DNA of 64,000 bases, taken from the NCBI RefSeq assembly GCF_024281035.1, contig NZ_JAMXLH010000078.1, forward strand, positions 146,689 through 210,688, written 5' to 3'. Position 1 is the stretch's first letter. Every line of letters begins with the position of its first letter. The notes under the pieces were generated by a model. The model saw only the letters and a list, made by a program, of their open reading frames with translations, had not been told where the DNA came from and searched no databases. Positions 32,995 through 41,298 of the stretch are shown piece by piece. This stretch comes from Paraburkholderia sp. (GTDB taxonomy: Bacteria > Pseudomonadota > Gammaproteobacteria > Burkholderiales > Burkholderiaceae). The position numbers and the translations under genes were made by a program.

Positions 32995-35238
32995 ATGAGA
33001 CCGCATTCCGACGAGATCAAGCTCGGAAAATTCACCGCGCTGTTCGGCGCACTGGCCGCGAGCCCCGCGTTCGCACAGGACAACACCGCAACGTCCACCG
33101 TCGACGCCGAACGACAACTCGCGCCCATCGAAGTCAAGGGCCAGGCCGAACACAGCTACAAGACCGAATTCGCGTCGTCGGCCAAATTCACCGCGCCGCT
33201 CGTCGATACGCCCAAATCCGTCACCGTGATCCCCGAAGCGTTGATCCAGAACAGCGGCGCATCCACGCTCACCGAGGCGCTGCGTACGGTGCCCGGCATC
33301 ACGTTCGGCGCGGGCGAAGGCGGCAATCCGCTTGGCGACCGCCCGTTCATCCGCGGCTACGACACGCAGGGCAGCATGTTCGTGGACGGCATGCGCGATA
33401 TCGGCGCGACCACCCGCGAAATCTTCAATGCCGAGCGCGTCGAAGTCACCAAGGGCTCCGACGGCGCATACGGCGGCCGCGGCGGTGCAGGCGGCAGCAT
33501 CAATATGGTCACCAAGGCGCCGCATTCCGGCACGGCCGCCTCCGGCAGCGTCGGACTCGGCACGGACCGCTACCGCCGCTTCACCGCGGACGGCAACTGG
33601 CAGTTCGCCGATCACGCCGCATTCCGCCTGAACCTGCTGCGCCACGACAGCGACGTCGCTGGCCGCGACGTGGTGGACAACAGCCGCTGGGGCGTTGCGC
33701 CCTCCGTCGCATTCGGTCTCGGCACGCCGACCCGCGTGACCGCGAGCTACTACCATCTGTCGACCAACGACACGCCCGATAGCGGCATTCCGTATTTCTA
33801 TACGTCGGCCAACAAACCCGCGAACGTCGACACGATCTATCCGGCGAACGTCGACCGCCACAACTTCTATGGACTGCGCGACCGCGATTTCCGCTACACA
33901 ACCTCGGACATCGGCACCGTGAAGATCGAGCACGACATCGCGTCGTCGCTGACGGTGCGCAACATGACGCGCTATACGAAATCGACCCAGGACTACCTCT
34001 GGACGCAGCCCGACGACAGCCAGGGCAACGTCGTCAACGGGATGGTCTGGCGCCGCGGCAACAACCGCGACAGCGCGGTGTGGAGCGTCGCGAACCAGAC
34101 CGAGCTGTTCGGCGAGGCCACGACCGGCCCGTTCAAGCACAGCTTTACGACGGGCCTGGAGTTCTCACGCGAATCGGGCCGACGCGATGCGTACACCGTC
34201 GCAACCGGCACCGGCGCGATCTGCAAGAACGGGATCGGCGTCGCGTCGGGCTATAACTGCACGAGCCTGTGGTCGCCGAATCCGGGCGATCCGTGGGCGG
34301 GCTCGATCAAGCGCAACAACGACCCGGCCTATGCGCGCACAACGACCAAGTCGCTCTATGGCTTCGACACGGTTGAACTGACGAAGCGCTGGCAGATCAA
34401 TGCGGGCGCACGCATCGACGACTACTCGACCCGCTTCACCGACACGCGCGCGAACGGCTCGAAAACTTACACGCGCGACGACACGCTCGTGAACTGGCAG
34501 GTCGGCCTCGTGTTCAAACCGGCGAAGAACGGCAGCGTATACGGGTCGTATGCAACGTCGTCGACGCCCGCCGGCATGCTGCTTGGCGAAGGCCTGGAAG
34601 GACAGTCGCTGACACCGGGACGCGGCGGCGTCGGCGCGAACGCGGACCAGATGGCGCCCGAAAAGAACCGCAGCATCGAATTCGGCACGAAGTGGGACGT
34701 GCTGAACAACAAGCTGTCGCTGACGAGTGCGCTGTTCCAGATCGATACGACCAATGCGCGCGTGACGCTGCCGAACAACGAGTACGCGATGGTCGGCGGC
34801 AAACGCGTGCAGGGTCTCGAACTCGGTGTCGCAGGCCAGCTCACGAACGCGTGGCAGGTCTTCGGCGGCTACACCTACATGAAGAGCGAACTGCGCGACA
34901 ACGGCAAGGATTCGGCGAACAACGGCCATCAGTTTCCGAACACGCCGAAGCACAGCTTCACGATGTGGACCAACTACGACGTGACGCCGCAGTTCACGAT
35001 CGGCGGCGGCGCGTTCTACATGTCGAAGGTGTTCGGCGACCCGGCGAACCTGCGCGCGGTGCCCGCGTACTGGCGCTTCGACGCGACCGCGCAGTACCGC
35101 TTCAACAAGCGGCTCGATCTGCAGCTGAACGTGCAGAACCTGTTGAACCGCACGTACTTCGACCAGGCGTATCCCGCGCACTACGCGTCGATTGCGCCGG
35201 GCCGCTCGGCGTTCGTCACGCTCAACGCGCGCTACTGA
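32995..35238 (+). CDS. fiu: TonB-dependent catecholate siderophore receptor (Fiu type)
   Basis: This 747-aa outer-membrane receptor has a signal peptide ending ASPAFAQ (residues about 1-28). A plug domain follows (APLVDTPKSVTVIPEALIQNSGASTLTEALRTVPGITFGAGEGGN, and RPFIRGYDTQGSMFVDGMRDIG near 115), then a 22-strand barrel ending with the aromatic terminus FVTLNARY. The plug motif and the neighbours match Fiu of E. coli and PiuA of Pseudomonas, which import iron-catecholates and related compounds using TonB. ATG 32995 follows AGGGAAAC. An upstream TTG would add a His-Pro-rich leader. It is 3 bp from the Sel1 gene, so the three genes are one operon. Confidence 0.93.
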   Translation: MRPHSDEIKLGKFTALFGALAASPAFAQDNTATSTVDAERQLAPIEVKGQAEHSYKTEFASSAKFTAPLVDTPKSVTVIPEALIQNSGASTLTEALRTVPGITFGAGEGGNPLGDRPFIRGYDTQGSMFVDGMRDIGATTREIFNAERVEVTKGSDGAYGGRGGAGGSINMVTKAPHSGTAASGSVGLGTDRYRRFTADGNWQFADHAAFRLNLLRHDSDVAGRDVVDNSRWGVAPSVAFGLGTPTRVTASYYHLSTNDTPDSGIPYFYTSANKPANVDTIYPANVDRHNFYGLRDRDFRYTTSDIGTVKIEHDIASSLTVRNMTRYTKSTQDYLWTQPDDSQGNVVNGMVWRRGNNRDSAVWSVANQTELFGEATTGPFKHSFTTGLEFSRESGRRDAYTVATGTGAICKNGIGVASGYNCTSLWSPNPGDPWAGSIKRNNDPAYARTTTKSLYGFDTVELTKRWQINAGARIDDYSTRFTDTRANGSKTYTRDDTLVNWQVGLVFKPAKNGSVYGSYATSSTPAGMLLGEGLEGQSLTPGRGGVGANADQMAPEKNRSIEFGTKWDVLNNKLSLTSALFQIDTTNARVTLPNNEYAMVGGKRVQGLELGVAGQLTNAWQVFGGYTYMKSELRDNGKDSANNGHQFPNTPKHSFTMWTNYDVTPQFTIGGGAFYMSKVFGDPANLRAVPAYWRFDATAQYRFNKRLDLQLNVQNLLNRTYFDQAYPAHYASIAPGRSAFVTLNARY

Positions 35239-35241
35239 CCG

Positions 35242-35997
35242 ATGCGGCCGGTTTCGCTGACAACGCTCGCATCGGCATCCCCGGACCGGCTCGCCGCCGC
35301 GCTATCGGGGCCGCCCGAGGTCGCGGCTGCATGGATCGCGGCGGCGGCGGAGAACGGGATCGTGGAAGCGCAAGCCATGTACGGGCAGATTCTGCTCGAC
35401 GGCCGCGGCATCGCGCGCGACCCCGCCGCCGCGCTCACGTGGTTCAAGCACGCGGCTAACGCCGATCATCCAATGGCGATGAACATGGTCGGCCGGTGCT
35501 ACGAGCACGGCTGGGGCACGACCGCGTGTGCGAGCGTCGCCGTGTACTGGTTCCGCCTCGCCGCGCGCGCCGGCCTCGACTGGGGCATGTACAACTACGC
35601 GACGGCACTCGCGCTCGGTAACGGCGTCGATGAAAACCGCGCCGAAGCGCTCGCGTGGTTCGAAAAGGCCGCCGCACTCGGCCATGCGAAGTCGATCAAC
35701 CTGGTCGGCAGCTTCTACGAAGACGGCTGGGTCGTCGAAGCCGATCCCGACACGGCGTTCGACCATTACCGGAGCGCGGCCATCGCTGGTGACTTCCGCG
35801 GACAGTTCAACTACGCGCGCTGCCTCGCCGCGCGCGGCCGCATCGAGGAAGCGCTCGAATGGATCGCCCGTGTGCCGCAGACGGCCACCCCGGCGTTCAT
35901 CGAGAAGATGCGCGCGCATCTGGCCGCGTCGCCCGTCGCCGCGTTGCGGGCAGCGGCCTCCTCGCTCCCTTCGCCCTTTCAGGAATCCGCATCATGA
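35242..35997 (+). CDS. Sel1-like repeat protein of the siderophore operon
   Basis: This 251-aa protein has about four Sel1-like helical repeats from residue 35 to 200, of the pattern A-x-x-x-G-x-x-L/Y-x-x-G-x-G-V-x-x-D/N-x-x-x-A-x-x-W-F (for example AMYGQILLDGRGIARDPAAALTWF and GMYNYATALALGNGVDENRAEALAWF). These repeats bind other proteins. There is no signal peptide. It starts 3 bp after the receptor stop and its TGA overlaps the ATG of the next gene, so translation is coupled. This trio is common in Burkholderiales. The protein's role in iron uptake is not known. Confidence 0.85.
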   Translation: MRPVSLTTLASASPDRLAAALSGPPEVAAAWIAAAAENGIVEAQAMYGQILLDGRGIARDPAAALTWFKHAANADHPMAMNMVGRCYEHGWGTTACASVAVYWFRLAARAGLDWGMYNYATALALGNGVDENRAEALAWFEKAAALGHAKSINLVGSFYEDGWVVEADPDTAFDHYRSAAIAGDFRGQFNYARCLAARGRIEEALEWIARVPQTATPAFIEKMRAHLAASPVAALRAAASSLPSPFQESAS

Positions 35998-36677
35998 TGC
36001 TGCATATCCCCGGCGTGCTGACCAAGGCGCAAGTCGCGCAATGCCGCGAGATACTCGATGCCGCCGACTGGATGGACGGCAACATCACGTCCGGCTCGCA
36101 ATCCGCGCTCGCGAAGCGCAACCGTCAACTGCCGGAAGGCTCGCCCGCCGCGCGCGCGGTCGGCGAAGCGATTCAGGATGCGCTCGCACGCAATGCGCTG
36201 TTCTTCTCCGCAGCGCTGCCGCTCAAGGTTTTCCCGCCGCTCTTCAATCGCTATGAAGGCGGCGAAGCGTTCGGCACGCACGTCGACAACGCGATCCGGC
36301 TGCTGCGCGGCACCGATTTCCGCATCCGCAGCGATCTATCGGCGACGCTCTTTCTCGAAGAACCGGAAAACTACGACGGCGGCGAGCTGTGCGTCGAGGA
36401 CACCTTCGGCGAGCATCGCGCAAAACTGGCGGCAGGCGACATGGTGCTATATCCGGCATCGAGCCTGCATCGTGTGACGCCTGTCACGCGCGGCGCACGC
36501 GTCGCGTCGTTCTTCTGGCTTCAGAGCATGGTGCGCGACGATGCCGAGCGCGCGCTGCTGTTCCAGCTCGATACGCAGATCCAGCAGTTCACCGCAGAAA
36601 AAAGCGGCGCCGATGCGGGCGTGATCGCGCTCACCGGCATTTATCACAACCTGTTGCGGCGCTGGGCCGACGCGTGA
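35994..36677 (+). CDS. piuC: Fe(II)/2-oxoglutarate dioxygenase PiuC/YbiX
   Basis: This 227-aa enzyme has the iron triad His and Asp in GTHVDNAIR near residue 96 and His in SSLHRVTPVTRGAR near 157, where the Arg binds 2-oxoglutarate. FLEEPENYDGGELCVED near 120 is typical of YbiX/PiuC. The family is linked to iron-siderophore receptors and is thought to modify siderophores or a related ligand after uptake. The start overlaps the Sel1 stop as ATGA. It is the last gene of the operon and is followed by a terminator. Confidence 0.92.
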   Translation: MMLHIPGVLTKAQVAQCREILDAADWMDGNITSGSQSALAKRNRQLPEGSPAARAVGEAIQDALARNALFFSAALPLKVFPPLFNRYEGGEAFGTHVDNAIRLLRGTDFRIRSDLSATLFLEEPENYDGGELCVEDTFGEHRAKLAAGDMVLYPASSLHRVTPVTRGARVASFFWLQSMVRDDAERALLFQLDTQIQQFTAEKSGADAGVIALTGIYHNLLRRWADA

Positions 36678-36838
36678 GAATTGACCAAACCACCCAGTAG
36701 TCTGCACGGCACTAACGTGTGTGCGAACTTTTTCGCCGTTGCACGCGGTGCCGTGGTCATGTAAATTTTCGCGTTCATCATCACATGGCCTGAGATCGGT
36801 CTTCGCACAACGAATCAAATCGAATCGCATAACACGTG

Positions 36839-36860
36839 TAGCCGCGAAAGCGGCTATTTT
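36839..36860 (+). terminator. Terminator after the siderophore operon
   Basis: TAGCCGC (36839-36845), a GAAA tetraloop and GCGGCTA (36850-36856) are followed by TTTT. It lies 161 bases after the piuC stop. The GNRA loop makes the stem unusually stable. Confidence 0.7.
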
Positions 36861-36940
36861 CTCGCCGCATCTATAGCTTTTATGTATTAATCGTTTCTTT
36901 TTCTAAGATTCGTCCTATTTCAACGACCCACGAGAAAAGC

Positions 36941-37273
36941 ATGACCAACCTTTCCCTGAAATCGAATCTGACCATCACGGACATCATCGGCCACGCAGTC
37001 ATCTGGATTCTGCTGACGATCGTCACACTCGGCCTCGCCATGTTCGTTTACCCGTACTACCTCTATCGGTTCGTCATCAACAAAACGGTTGCTGTCGATC
37101 CCAACGGCATGGTCACAGGCCGCCTGGAATGCACGATCGACCTCACAACGATTACCGGCAAGACCGTGATCTGGACCATCATCTCGATCATCACGCTCGG
37201 CCTCGGCTATTTCGTCTTCCTCTACAAGATCGTTGCGCACTGCATGGATCACACGCGACTCACCCCCGCCTGA
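36941..37273 (+). CDS. Small membrane protein with an internal duplication
   Basis: This 110-aa protein has two hydrophobic segments near residues 17-42 and 70-97 that repeat one another: HAVIWILLTIVTLGLAMFVYPY and KTVIWTIISIITLGLGYFVFLYK share the core VIW-x-I/L-x-TLGL-x-FV-x-x-Y. Each is preceded by a Thr-rich strand (LTITDIIG; LTTITG). It probably forms a two-span inner-membrane unit. It seems monocistronic. The family may be one of the small DUF families with this duplicated unit, but its number is uncertain and no function is known. Confidence 0.65.
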   Translation: MTNLSLKSNLTITDIIGHAVIWILLTIVTLGLAMFVYPYYLYRFVINKTVAVDPNGMVTGRLECTIDLTTITGKTVIWTIISIITLGLGYFVFLYKIVAHCMDHTRLTPA

Positions 37274-37337
37274 TGCTTCAGGGCAAGGTCAAACGGCGGG
37301 TGTCCAATCGCGACGAAACGAGGAAACGAGGAAAACT

Positions 37338-37706
37338 TCATTCCTCGCCGAGGTCGTCGAAGATGCGATCGTCGAACTCGATCGGGAACGGTTCGGTTCG
37401 GCTCAGCGTTCCGGCTTGACTCGCGTTCCGGTAGTCGGCAAGACGCGTCGTCACGACCTTCCGGATGTGATTCTCAACGATGGCAGAACGTTTCGGCCCC
37501 AACGTTTCCAGCCGATCCAGCAGGTCGCCGGGGAAGCGAAGCGAAATGTAGGGCGTGTCAAGCCCGGCCGGATTGCGGATGATCAGCACTTTCATCTTGC
37601 CGTCCGGCGCGGGCTTTTCGCTGTAAATGGCGTCGTCGTGAAAGGAGCGCGATACTGCCTGCGCGACGCGCTCCAGAACACTGCGAGTGATCTGATAGAT
37701 GGGCAT
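37338..37706 (-). CDS. Conserved-looking hypothetical protein, 122 aa
   Basis: This cytoplasmic protein of 122 aa begins MPIYQITRSVLERVAQAVSR and ends in an acidic tail (FDDRIFDDLGEE). The middle (ISLRFPGDLLDRLETLGPKRSAIVENHIRKVV) reads like a ribbon-helix-helix style helix pair, which would suit a DNA-binding or antitoxin-like role, but this is only an impression. No toxin gene lies next to it. A GGAGACGAAG site precedes the ATG. Confidence 0.6.
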   Translation of the reverse strand: MPIYQITRSVLERVAQAVSRSFHDDAIYSEKPAPDGKMKVLIIRNPAGLDTPYISLRFPGDLLDRLETLGPKRSAIVENHIRKVVTTRLADYRNASQAGTLSRTEPFPIEFDDRIFDDLGEE

Positions 37707-37779
37707 CTTCGTCTCCTGACAGAACGTGCAGCCATCCTATCACTTTCCTTTTTGCGGGCTATGCGCATTGGCCGCACAA

Positions 37780-37798
37780 CGGGCGCGCTTCGCGCCCG
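37780..37798 (-). terminator. Hairpin just after the BON gene
   Basis: CGGGCGCG and CGCGCCCG pair with a 3-base loop, one base from the BON gene stop on the minus strand. There is no clear T-run after it on that strand. It could act as a terminator or protect the 3' end. Confidence 0.45.
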
Positions 37799-37799
37799 G

Positions 37800-38186
37800 C
37801 TACTGCCCCGGCGCCTTCACACTCAGGTTATCGGTCACGTTGCGAACGCCGCTCACGCCCGCTGCCGCCGCATGCGCAACGCCTGTCTGCTCCGCCTCCG
37901 GCACCGAGCCACCGAGCGTGACGTCGCCGCCCCGCGCGATCACGACGATCCGGCTCGAATCCAGTCCCTTGACGCGCACGAGCGCACGGCGCACCTGCTT
38001 CGCCAGCAACCGGTCGGCCTTGCGGGTCGCCCTGCGCGTCTGGGCGGGTGTCGCCGCCGGCACAGAGGCGGTCATGCCCGAATCGCCCTGCGGCTGCGGC
38101 TGCGCATGCGCCCCCGGTGTGCCGATTGCGGCGGCAAGCAGTACGCCCGCAGTCCATTGCGCAAGTTTGTTTTTGTTCGCTTTCAT
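37800..38186 (-). CDS. BON-domain periplasmic protein
   Basis: This 128-aa protein has a signal peptide (MKANKNKLAQWTAGVLLAAA, cleaved after AHA near 27) and a BON domain at about 55-125: ADRLLAKQVRRALVRVKGLDSSRIVVIARGGDVTLGGSVPEAEQT, then VSGVRNVTDNLSVKAPGQ. BON domains bind phospholipid or other envelope parts and appear in osmotic-stress proteins such as OsmY. It has a single copy of the domain, so it is shorter than OsmY. Its leader contains a perfect 10-bp tandem repeat. Confidence 0.87.
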   Translation of the reverse strand: MKANKNKLAQWTAGVLLAAAIGTPGAHAQPQPQGDSGMTASVPAATPAQTRRATRKADRLLAKQVRRALVRVKGLDSSRIVVIARGGDVTLGGSVPEAEQTGVAHAAAAGVSGVRNVTDNLSVKAPGQ

Positions 38187-38212
38187 ATGACCTCGACTTT
38201 TCTGTTGAGCGA

Positions 38213-38232
38213 TTCTCATACCTTCTCATACC
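38213..38232. repeat. Perfect 10-bp tandem repeat
   Basis: TTCTCATACC occurs twice in a row in the 61-bp space between the porin stop and the BON start. On the BON coding strand it reads GGTATGAGAA twice. It may be a regulatory site of the BON gene. Confidence 0.6.
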
Positions 38233-38247
38233 GTCTCGCAGCACGAA

Positions 38248-39324
38248 TCAGAAAACATGGCGAATGCCGATGTTCACGCCGGTCGTCGTTCCGGCCGGGC
38301 TGAAGAGCGCGTTGTTGACCGACAGCCCCACGTCCATCGCGCCGCGGTTGTTGACCACCGCGACCTGGCCGTACAGCGTCGTCCTGTGCGACAGGAAGTA
38401 CTGCACGCCGAGCGCGCCCAGCAACGCGTGATTGGCCGTTTCGTTGCGGTCGCTCACATACCAGATACCGCCGTTGAGGTCGAGGTCCGGCATGGCGAGG
38501 AAGTCGAGGCCCGCATCGTAGACGTTGCTGTTGAAGCCGCCCGCCACCTTGTAGTTCGTGAACGCCGCCTTCGCGGTCAGCTTGCCGATCTTGTACGACG
38601 CGCCCAGCATGCGCCCCACGAACGCCACATTGGTCGGCGGCGCGGTGTTCACCGTGCCGCCGCTATTGCCGTTGTAGAACGCGCCTTCGACCATTACCGT
38701 GCCGTTGTCGTATTTGAGGTTCACGGAATATTGGCGGCCCGACTGGAAGTTTCCGGGCACGCCGCCAAACGCGAACATGGCGCTTCCCGAGAAACCCGCG
38801 ACTACCGGGCTCGCATACGATACGGCGTTCGCGTTGAAGACGCCGGTGCCCAGCACGTGATCCAGATAGATCGGCAAGCCGCTGCCGAACTGCGACAGCC
38901 CACGCGGATCCAGGTCGTACAACGCCATGAAGAACGGCGAGAACTGCAGACCCAGTGTGACCGTGCCGAACGAATTCGTGAGGCCGATGTAAGCCTGTCG
39001 CCCGAACAGGTTGCCGTTCGAATTGTTGAAGGCGCCGTTCGCGACGCTAAAACCGCTCTCCAGTTTGAATGTCGCCTTCATGCCGCCGCCCAGGTCTTCC
39101 GTACCGGTCAAACCGAATTGCGTCGGCGCCGAGCCGCCGTCGACAAACGAGAACTGCTTGCCGCCATTGCCGCCCGTCGCATCGAGCGTCTTGCTCGTAT
39201 ACAACAGCCCGCCGTCGACGACGCCATACAACGTCACGTTGGACTGCGCGTGTGCGGCGCCCGAAAGCAGCAGTCCTGCTGCGCCGGCGATCCCTGCCAT
39301 GCGGAATTTTCGTTGACTGAACAT
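38248..39324 (-). CDS. Gram-negative porin at the end of the phenol operon
   Basis: This 358-aa outer-membrane porin has a signal peptide (MFSQRKFRMAGIAGAAGLLL, ending SGAAHAQ) and the SNVTLYGVVDGGLLY first strand. It has the family's QFGLTGTEDLGGGMKATFKLE stretch and ends with VGIRHVF. It lies 102 bp after dmpD in the same direction and could serve uptake of the aromatic substrate. The leader (39325-39426) has T-rich repeats (TGTTGTTTTGTTGT) and space for its own promoter. Confidence 0.92.
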   Translation of the reverse strand: MFSQRKFRMAGIAGAAGLLLSGAAHAQSNVTLYGVVDGGLLYTSKTLDATGGNGGKQFSFVDGGSAPTQFGLTGTEDLGGGMKATFKLESGFSVANGAFNNSNGNLFGRQAYIGLTNSFGTVTLGLQFSPFFMALYDLDPRGLSQFGSGLPIYLDHVLGTGVFNANAVSYASPVVAGFSGSAMFAFGGVPGNFQSGRQYSVNLKYDNGTVMVEGAFYNGNSGGTVNTAPPTNVAFVGRMLGASYKIGKLTAKAAFTNYKVAGGFNSNVYDAGLDFLAMPDLDLNGGIWYVSDRNETANHALLGALGVQYFLSHRTTLYGQVAVVNNRGAMDVGLSVNNALFSPAGTTTGVNIGIRHVF

Positions 39325-39426
39325 CCGGTTGTCTCCTTTCCTTCGGATCATGCGATATGTTGTTTTGTTGTCTTTAGTACTGCTTTATTTGAAGCGCATA
39401 AACCAGCCTTAAACGCAACTTCACTG

Positions 39427-40248
39427 CTATTCGATTAAATGCCGCATCACGAGATCGTTGAAGCGGTTGGCGTTCTCGATCTGCGTCCAGTGCCCGCATT
39501 GACCGAACACGTGCAATTGCGCGCGCGGAATCAATTCGGCGAGACGCAGCGAGTTGGCGAGCGGAATCACACGGTCCTCGCGGCCATGCACGATCAGCGT
39601 CTCGTTCGGCAGCGCGCGTATGGCCGGCTCCGGGCTTGCGAGCGCATCCACCCAGCGTTGCCTCGGCGCAGGAAACATCGCGGCAAACGACTCCTGATAG
39701 CCGGGCCGGATGCTCGCTTCGTAGCGCAGCTTCGCGAGTTCGTCGCTCACCAGCGTTCGATCGAACGCGAAAACATCGAGCAGCGAGCGCATGTTCGCGA
39801 TCGACGGCGCGTAGCCCCACACCGCGTCGAGCCCTTCGGTGATCGGAAACGGCACGCCCGCGCTGCCCATCAGCACAAGCCTGCCGACCCGCTGCGGCGC
39901 GCGGATCGCAAGCGAAAGCGCGAGTGCGCCGCCGAACGAATTGCCGACGACGTGTGCGCGCTCGATCCCGAGCGCGTCGAGCAGGCCGAGCACGTGCGAA
40001 ACCCAGGCGTCCATCGTGTACGAAAACCCTTGCGGACGCACCGTTTCGCCGAAGCCGACGATGTCCGGCGCAATCACGCGGAACTGCTTTGCGAGCGCCG
40101 GCATCGTGAGCCGCCAGTTCGCCCAGGCCGTCACGCCCGGCCCGGAACCGTGAATGAGCAGCATGGGCGGTCCGTCGCCCACATCGTGATAGTTGGTCCG
40201 GATGCCGTCGACCATGATGCTGCGGCCGATTTCTGGATTGGTCTGCAT
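39427..40248 (-). CDS. dmpD: 2-Hydroxymuconate semialdehyde hydrolase
   Basis: This 273-aa alpha/beta hydrolase opens the meta-cleavage product to a 2-hydroxypentadienoate. The oxyanion motif HGSGPG is near residue 33, the nucleophile elbow VGNSFGGAL gives Ser near 104, the acid is Asp in HGREDRVI and the catalytic His is in FGQCGHWTQIE. For phenol itself the dehydrogenase branch (dmpC, H, I) dominates, and this branch mainly serves methylated phenols. Unlike the Pseudomonas CF600 order, it is the last catabolic gene of the operon. Confidence 0.92.
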   Translation of the reverse strand: MQTNPEIGRSIMVDGIRTNYHDVGDGPPMLLIHGSGPGVTAWANWRLTMPALAKQFRVIAPDIVGFGETVRPQGFSYTMDAWVSHVLGLLDALGIERAHVVGNSFGGALALSLAIRAPQRVGRLVLMGSAGVPFPITEGLDAVWGYAPSIANMRSLLDVFAFDRTLVSDELAKLRYEASIRPGYQESFAAMFPAPRQRWVDALASPEPAIRALPNETLIVHGREDRVIPLANSLRLAELIPRAQLHVFGQCGHWTQIENANRFNDLVMRHLIE

Positions 40249-40304
40249 GCTTTAATCCTGTCGTTGATCCTGTCGTTAAGCCCGTCGATAAACCGGTGCG
40301 TTAA

Positions 40305-40496
40305 TCAACGTCCGCGCTTTTTCGCGCTCTGCCCGCCAATGCCGAAATGCTCCTTCGGCATTTCGATAATCACCACGCGCACCGATTCGAGCGGCGCATC
40401 GATCGCGCGATGAATGGCGTCGCTCACTTCGGCGATGAGCCGCTCCTTTTTCTCGTCGTCGCGGCCTTCGAGGATGTACAGATGGGCGATGGGCAC
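40305..40496 (-). CDS. dmpI: 4-Oxalocrotonate tautomerase
   Basis: This 63-aa enzyme ketonises 4-oxalocrotonate in the dehydrogenase branch. After Met removal the catalytic Pro1 (MPIAHL), Arg11 (EGRDD) and Arg39 (ESVRVVI) are all at standard positions. The start is GTG at 40496 behind AAGGAGATCATC. It is 13 bp after dmpH. Confidence 0.92.
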   Translation of the reverse strand: MPIAHLYILEGRDDEKKERLIAEVSDAIHRAIDAPLESVRVVIIEMPKEHFGIGGQSAKKRGR

Positions 40497-40509
40497 GATG
40501 ATCTCCTTC

Positions 40510-41298
40510 TCAGATGAAGCGCAGGCTGGTCGAGCCCATGTCCTGCACGCGCAGCGTGACGTTGTCGCCCGCGGCGACCGCCACCGCTTCCGTGATGCCG
40601 CCCGAGAGAATCAGGCTGCCCGCCGGAATCGATTCGCCGCGCGCGCCCAGATGATTGGCGAGCATTGCGATAGCCGCGGCCGGATGGCCGAGCACGGCGG
40701 CGCCCGCGCCGAACGCAACCGGCACGCCGTTCTTCTCCAGTACGACGCCGATCGTGCGCAGATCGACGTTTTCGACTGCGAGCGGCTGGCCGCCCACGAC
40801 GAAGCGCGCCGCCGAGGTGTTGTCGGCCACGACGCTCTTCAGGTCGAAGCGGAAGTCGCGATAGCGGCTGTCGATCACCTCGATGCCGGGAATCACGAAG
40901 TCGGTCGCGGCGAGCACGGCGGCGATATGGCAGCCCGGCCCCTTCAGCTCCGTCTTCGTGACGAACGCGATCTCCGGCTCCACCTTCGGGTGGATCAGCT
41001 CGGCCACCTTGCAGGCGCCGCCGTCGGGCACCGAAAACGTGTCGACCAGATAACCGAATACCGGCGTTTCGACGCCCATCTGCCGCATCTTCGCGTGCGA
41101 CGTGAGGCCCGCCTTGTAGCCGACGATGCGCGCGCCGCGTGCGAGCTGACGCCCGCGTATCGCATCCTGCACGGCGTACGCGTCGTCCCAGTCCATGTCC
41201 GGATGCGTGTCGGTGATTTTCGGCGTGTCGTGCGCTTGCCGCGCGCAATCGTCGAGGTGCCGGGCGAGCGACTGGATCGTTTCATTCGACAGCTTCAT
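40510..41298 (-). CDS. dmpH: 4-Oxalocrotonate decarboxylase
   Basis: This 262-aa metal-dependent enzyme removes CO2 from 4-oxalocrotonate to give 2-hydroxypenta-2,4-dienoate. It shares its fold with the hydratase dmpE encoded nearby. Family signs are GYKAGLTSHAKMRQMGV near residue 58, the metal Glu in VEPEIAFVTK near 107, and the C-terminal GGITEAVAVAAGD. It forms a complex with DmpE so the unstable product is channelled. Its ATG overlaps the dmpG stop as ATGA. Confidence 0.92.
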   Translation of the reverse strand: MKLSNETIQSLARHLDDCARQAHDTPKITDTHPDMDWDDAYAVQDAIRGRQLARGARIVGYKAGLTSHAKMRQMGVETPVFGYLVDTFSVPDGGACKVAELIHPKVEPEIAFVTKTELKGPGCHIAAVLAATDFVIPGIEVIDSRYRDFRFDLKSVVADNTSAARFVVGGQPLAVENVDLRTIGVVLEKNGVPVAFGAGAAVLGHPAAAIAMLANHLGARGESIPAGSLILSGGITEAVAVAAGDNVTLRVQDMGSTSLRFI

